Assembly (NCBI GenBank): GCA_030544235.1
Contig: CM060470.1
Span: 6,946,856 to 7,010,855, forward strand
Length of the DNA: 64,000 nt
Direction: 5' to 3'
From: Lepturacanthus savala
Taxonomy: Eukaryota > Chordata > Actinopteri > Scombriformes > Trichiuridae
Shown here piece after piece: positions 58,770-64,000 of the stretch. Under the pieces are notes generated by a model. The model made no database searches and had not been told where the DNA came from. It saw only the letters and a program-made list of their open reading frames with translations. Within the stretch, counting starts at the first letter, position 1; each line of letters opens with the position of its first letter. The translations under genes were made by a program, and so were the position numbers.

Positions 58770-61755
58770 GTTGCACAAAAAGGCAAACTGTCCACTTGCT
58801 GCTCACTATTTGTATTTGCATCCATGTGATAACCACTTAGCTATCAGGTCACACATAAAGAATGTTTATATCCATTTTAATCATTACTTCTTACTTCATT
58901 AGGCTATAAAAGCAGCTTTCTGAATGCACTCTTGGTGACTTTCAATGTCAGAATCTACCGGCATGAGGATGTCCTTGTTGTCAATATAAACGCTTCCAGC
59001 TCGTGTGGTACTAAGCCTCCTTCTGATGAATTTAACGCTGTTGACGTTCTTTCACATTCCACTTGAGTCGGAGTCTGCAGCAACTTGTACTAAAGCCCAA
59101 GAAGATGATATGTATGTTGCAGATCCATAGGCAGATAATGACGTGAGGGCCCCCTGTGCCTGGACACATTAAAGGCCCAGCGCACATTGGCACAATCACA
59201 TCTTAATAATTATCATAATAATATGAATTAATTAATAATATAACTTCAGTGTTCACCTGCATCTCAACAGGATTTACAGCAAGTAACAACAGCAATTAAG
59301 CCAACAGCAGGCATGAGCAAACACATATATACTAAAGCTATAAAATATGAATATAAAAACAGTCTTACCAGATACGGATCTTGATGTGGGGTTTTTATGG
59401 GTTTTGGAAAAATTCCTCCAGAAGTTCATCAAAGTCCAGTAAGTCGGTTAGTTCTCTCAGCTGCCGATAAAGAGCCTCCAGTAGATTTTGCTTCATTTTA
59501 GTTCCTGTCAGTTGTTAATCATGGAGAATGGGGCTCTGCTCCAACTGGTGGCAAAATCACACAACCGCAGCAAAACTAACCATTTCGAAACAGAATTTAG
59601 GCAGTGGTTTCTGCTGGTATAGCTGTAGCATTTAACATTAACATTAGTATTTCTGCTACCAGCTCCTGCCTCTGTGGGCTCATTGTCTTTTCTACATAAT
59701 TGGAAATGCAGAAACATTTTGTAAAAGATCTTCCACCTTTTTTTTCAACAATTATCTTTCGTTTAGCTCCACACAGTTCGTGATGCTTCATTTTGAGTTT
59801 TGCTCGGTGGCTTATTCTTCCTCGTGTTGTTTTAGTTTGCAGTGTCCTCAGATTGACCTGTGACCCCAGATCAAACATTTAGCACCCTCTTCTTCTTTTG
59901 GTTCTCTTCTTCTTAGTACTGGAGGTTGGGAAACCAACATTGAGGTGCATTACCGCCATCACCTGGACTGGAGTGTGGAACAAGTTATTATGCAGAAAAA
60001 AAACTCTAGAGTCTCTGATCTAGGTATTAAGTTATAGATTTATATATATTTATACATATATACTTATATATAGGGACACACAAGTACCTTTAAGGTTTTT
60101 ATTCATATCATCATGGTGTAACCATGCGATGCTTTGAAATGCAGGTGCCTATCAGCCTTCTATATGCAGAAATAGCAATAAAAATAACTAAAAAGAAAAT
60201 GAGGTGGGCCTCTATCAAGAATTCAGAAACAAAAGAGTCTCTGTTGTATTTCTAATAACAGAGATTTCATGAAGAGGTAGTCCTATTGACAGGAGCACTG
60301 AAATTCCCATAAACCTGTTGAATACTTTGTCTATTCTCTCTTGAATTAGATGCTCGACCGTATCCATTGCAGACTTCACAGTAGTTTTGAGCATCGAGAC
60401 GAGAGCCTCCACCTCTTTTTCCATTGGATTCATACAATTTCTTGCTCTTTTTCTATGCGATCAGTTAGTTAGTTAGTTAGTTAGTCGAGTTATAGTCATG
60501 TCTCATCCCAATGAGACATGAGGATCAGGTGAATTTTAATATCTTTTACATAGATTATGAGGTACATTTGTGAATGCATATCAATTAAAACAAAAAAAAA
60601 CAATGGTCCAATCTACCTGTGGCCTGGACCAAAAAAGACTATTGTTTTAGACAAAAAGGCATATCGGCCCACCAGGAAAGTAGCCAGTCTGCCAGATGGT
60701 CAGTCCAGCCCTGACTTGCGTAAATTCACATCCCATCTGTCTGAACGCACCATTACAGTAGGATCAGTCTGGCTTTGGTTAAGAAATGCTCATGACCAGA
60801 TGGTCACAGGGTGTCGTCGTTTCCACATGCAGCAATGTTGCGCCTGTTTTTGATCTTTTCCTCTATAGTTTTCACACAAAAACATCCAATTTTGTCTTCA
60901 ACTGGTCGTTAAACAGTCAAAAGGATTTATGGGATTGTCCTCTCCGAATTGAATCAACTTCACTGGGTGTTAGTTTTACAAGGCCATGAGCTTTTTAGAT
61001 AGCTGTTTTATAGATGTATGATATGAGCGTAACATCCCACCCCACAAGAATACACCTTGCTCACCATGAGGCCTGAGGGCACCTGCTGCAAAAAAGAACT
61101 AGTGCAGAAATAACACAGTTGGCTAAGATTGCTTTTATGACAGCGGATTTCTTTTATAATGCTTGTGTTGATGAAAACTAGAGCCTCCCTTTTCCTAACA
61201 AAGACTGTCAGCAGCTGTTTGGCATCCTGCAGTTAGCATTAGTTTTAGCATCCTGCTAATATGCTGTCGCAGTCCAAACAGGAGCAAAGTGCATCAGATT
61301 GAATTAAAGGTATAGTGTGTAGTTTCTGGTGCTGTTATTGTTACAGTTATTATCTATTTCTGATAATTTTTTGTTCATGCTAAAATATTCTTGCATTCCA
61401 GAATTGACTCAATGTACTGTTGTACAAATACGTGCATATGCCTTGTGTTTTTTTATGCATACCCTCTGGGATTCATGACAAAATTTCATGGTAATTCATC
61501 AGAAACTTGTTTCCACCGAAGTGGCACCAAAAAAAAAAAAAAAAAGACAGACCAGCTCTGCTGCCTTTAAACACGACTGAAAGCAAAAGAAAGATATTCA
61601 AGGTTGTTAAAATATGTGTAAAAATTTTAACTGAGAAAATGCTCCACAGAGACAAGGCAAAAAAAACTAAACCAAAAGACCCACTTGTATTAGACAGGTT
61701 AAATGAGATCTGTGCAAAAATCATAATAAATTGAAATAAGTTTTTTAAAACGACC
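58770..61755. other. Gene-less stretch with unclassified repeat-like parts
   Basis: 59140-59960 reads like an old element: short - strand frames, and the run 59880-59955 is rich in TTCTTCTTTT and has 'GCATTACCGCCATCACC', a combination seen at the end of fish dispersed repeats. (TTAG)n occurs at 60466-60485. The 72-residue - strand frame at 60215-60433 is unidentified. 61308-61330 (AAGGTATAGTGTGTAGTTTC) resembles a MITE terminus. Nothing is firm. Confidence 0.4.
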
Positions 61756-61759
61756 ATTT

Positions 61760-62130
61760 AAACTTTTCTTTCAAATCCCCGCTCTGTCACCTCCCCGGTG
61801 CCATTTTTAATACCTATGTAACTGTGGAGAAGATAATGTCTGAAGTATAATTGTTCGCCAGAAGAGGTCGAAACATGCAGTGCCATTGTCTGTCTCTCTT
61901 TTGTAGTTAGTTAAAAGGTGGATAAATAAGATGCAATTTAGAGACTTTTAAGAGATTTTTTTTTCCTCGTGCTTTAATCACACTGAAATTACCTCTGGGT
62001 GAGAGCCATTAAAATGGAAGAGGCACTTGCTTCTTGGATGCTCAAGGCGAGCACGAAGCACTAATAGCACAGCGTCTCAATGGCACTAACAGTTTTAACT
62101 GGCCCTGTATTATCCTGCTGTGCACGTCGG
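61760..62130. promoter_or_regulatory. Candidate conserved non-coding block
   Basis: Complex sequence with GCCATTTTTAATACCTATG, GTGCTTTAATCACACTG, GAGCCATTAAAATGG, GAAGCACTAATAGCACAGC and TCAATGGCACTAACAG. Several TAAT cores and no repeats. Confidence 0.4.
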
Positions 62131-62379
62131 GTCTACACCACCCACACAGAAGATGTCTCATATATATGTCTATATTTGTAGTTTGAAAGAGGGTTCATAA
62201 TGCCTTCCAAAACTGCAGAGTAGTTTATTCTAAAGTAAATAGATTTTTTTTCCCTTTTGAGCCCTATGCATGCACACTGAGGACCATTTTTCCAGTTTCT
62301 GGTGAGTCGTTCCTACATGGACGCTTATATATACTGCAGCTCACACAGCCCAACGCAGGCTTCATTTTTTATTTTCACT

Positions 62380-62780
62380 TCACTGCAGAAAGTGAAGTGA
62401 CTCTGCCATTATTTCTGCTGCTCCCTGTCTCGGGGGCCCAGGTTCAGCCTTGGGTGTACGTCCCTCAGGGTGGCTTCTGGCCCCAGGCTAGAGGACCCTG
62501 CCGGCAGGCAAGAAGTGACGTGGCCGGCAAACCTCCAGATGTTAGCCTGCATTAGGGCCTGACAGCCTGTCATGTCGCCGCCTACACTACCACACAGTTC
62601 CATCACCTCCCATCTGCTGCCTAACACCTCCGGAGGGAAAGAACGAGGAGGGCAGATACAGCTACTAAGAGATGTTACCGCCTTTCGGCCCAGATAAGAG
62701 ACGATTCATCACCAGATTAGCAGATATGCCAAAGCTGACCAGGCTTGAAAAGCTCTTATTTGATGACTTGTGAACTGCAG
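62380..62780. promoter_or_regulatory. Candidate conserved non-coding block
   Basis: Unique, relatively GC-rich sequence (62400-62640), then CCCAGATAAGAGACGATTCA and CACCAGATTAGCAGATATGC with GATA-like and homeodomain cores. No protein match in any frame. Confidence 0.33.
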
Positions 62781-62784
62781 GACA

Positions 62785-64000
62785 CATGACAACCCATTGG
62801 AAATGTAATATCTCCATCTACAGGCAGACGGTCCTCAATCAAGTCCACGTTCTAAAATCCAGCAGATACTTTAGTGAGGTTAGAGATTCAGAAGAAAAAG
62901 ATTGACTGTAAAACAACATATAAACCTTATGCTATGAAATCATAGGCAATCATACAAACTGAAAGACAATCCTGTTGGTGTGGTCTTTATGTTAAAACAG
63001 AAATTTGACTGAAGCGATTTGATTACATTCAATGCCACACATCACTATTAAAACTAAATATCAAAATAACAGTAAAACATATTTGTACAAATCGCATTCT
63101 TATTTTTGTCAGGTAAATATTTAAAGAAATTATAAAATGTGTTTCTGGAGTCATGAAAAATTCTCAGCATACACAACACAATACAAAATATGTGAAAGAT
63201 GAGGTTTAAATAAACATGGACATGCAAATAGATTGTATACGGTGTAACCTCCTATAGAATAAATATTTTAAGCCCAAATGAATATTCAACACCAAACATA
63301 TTGAAACAAATAAATTATTTGCGCTCATTTTCAGTCACTATCTGATACTGTCAAGTTTGGCCCAATAGAAAAATAGCTTGATGTTTGGCTCCACCTGCTG
63401 GCACCACTGTGTAATAACATATTTACATGTTCCAGGTAAAAATAGATGAATGTAGAATCATGTGCCTCATCACATGGAAGTTAAATATTCTTGAAATGTT
63501 GTTTCAAGTGGACTTTAAGTCAATATGGAGCTTCAGCCATAATTAATCAAATCAAGTAGATATATTACAATTTTCAATGTTTTTAGTGCCAAGGTCCAAC
63601 TTTTTGCAACTCAACAGGAAAACACTGTTCAAAGAAAACACATAAGACTGTAAATGTAGAGGATGGTATATCTTCTATTTAAATGCACTTTTGTACAAAA
63701 TGACTGTGGACTTACTGTGGATGTTGGATGTAATCACTTACATTGAACATACATTTAAAGGGAATTTTAATAGCCAGTGGGGACAGGAGGAATGGTTATA
63801 GCAAGGAAAAATAATAATAAAAAAAGACATTTGAGTACCTTACTGCTGTTTTAAGGCAAAATTATAAACCTGTCCTTTAATGATGGTGAATTGCTATGTT
63901 TCAGGTTGTATGCTGACTCACTCTTGAATGGACAGTTTAACACTTTAAGTGTTATATTAACACTGGTGAGTCTACTGTGTAGGACGGCGCCGTCATTAAT
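62785..64000. other. AT-rich gene-less end of window
   Basis: AT-rich unique sequence without exon-like frames, RNA genes or recognisable termini; the window ends inside the desert. Confidence 0.55.

Noticed and set aside
59597..59878. 93-residue Lys/Arg-rich frame on the - strand
   Set aside because: It lies in repeat-like sequence, has no recognisable domain or splice context, and is easily explained by chance.
60215..60433. 72-residue - strand frame (starts MNPMEKEVEALVSM)
   Set aside because: It looks somewhat protein-like and amphipathic, but I cannot match it to a family, it has no flanking splice signals, and it sits next to a TTAG repeat.

Overview
This window is vertebrate chromosomal DNA, most likely from a percomorph-type teleost fish. 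It is intron-rich and gene-poor, full of (CA/TG)n microsatellites, and carries several non-autonomous DNA transposons and L2-type LINE remnants of the kind scattered through spiny-rayed fish genomes. Nothing prokaryotic or viral is visible: no operons, CRISPR array, rRNA or tRNA gene.

The only protein-coding gene I can support is the 3' end of satb2 on the + strand. Positions 1-8981 are intron. The penultimate coding exon (8982-9170) encodes the linker between CUT2 and the homeodomain. A 484-bp intron follows. The terminal coding exon (9655-10134) encodes nearly all of the homeodomain and an acidic, Ser-rich tail. A probable 3' UTR runs to about 12.27 kb, with candidate poly(A) signals at 11635 and 12246. 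SATB2 is a nuclear, matrix-associated chromatin organiser that binds AT-rich DNA. Its upstream exons (dimerisation, CUT1, CUT2) lie outside the window.

Everything from about 12.3 to 64 kb looks like the gene desert known to lie 3' of SATB2 in vertebrates, with PLCL1 as the next gene in human. It alternates between two textures. Transposon-rich blocks (12.6-15.7, 18.6-21, 25.3-25.6, 28.4-29, 37.6-38.5, 47.7-51.4 and 58.3-60 kb) hold nested MITEs, internally deleted Tc1-like elements, LINE debris and a long fold-back element. Complex, non-repetitive blocks (25.9-26.3, 29.4-31.3, 33.3-34.1, 39.1-39.5, 42.3-44.4, 53.7-54.1 and 61.8-62.8 kb) contain many homeodomain-type TAAT cores and look like candidate conserved non-coding enhancers. 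That reading is inference and needs alignment.

The most notable unexplained structures are: (1) a compact CRE plus double-CCAAT, CpG-rich promoter-like module at 16.39-16.43 kb, with a CpG-rich stretch ending in a good splice donor at 17.998 kb, suggesting an unannotated transcript; (2) two ancient tandem duplications of non-coding DNA (1.60-2.03 kb and 17.23-17.70 kb); (3) a composite transposon seen twice in opposite orientations with the same internal insertion junctions, plus a third, uninterrupted copy; (4) a 580-bp fold-back at 50.8-51.4 kb. I found no previously undescribed multi-gene system.
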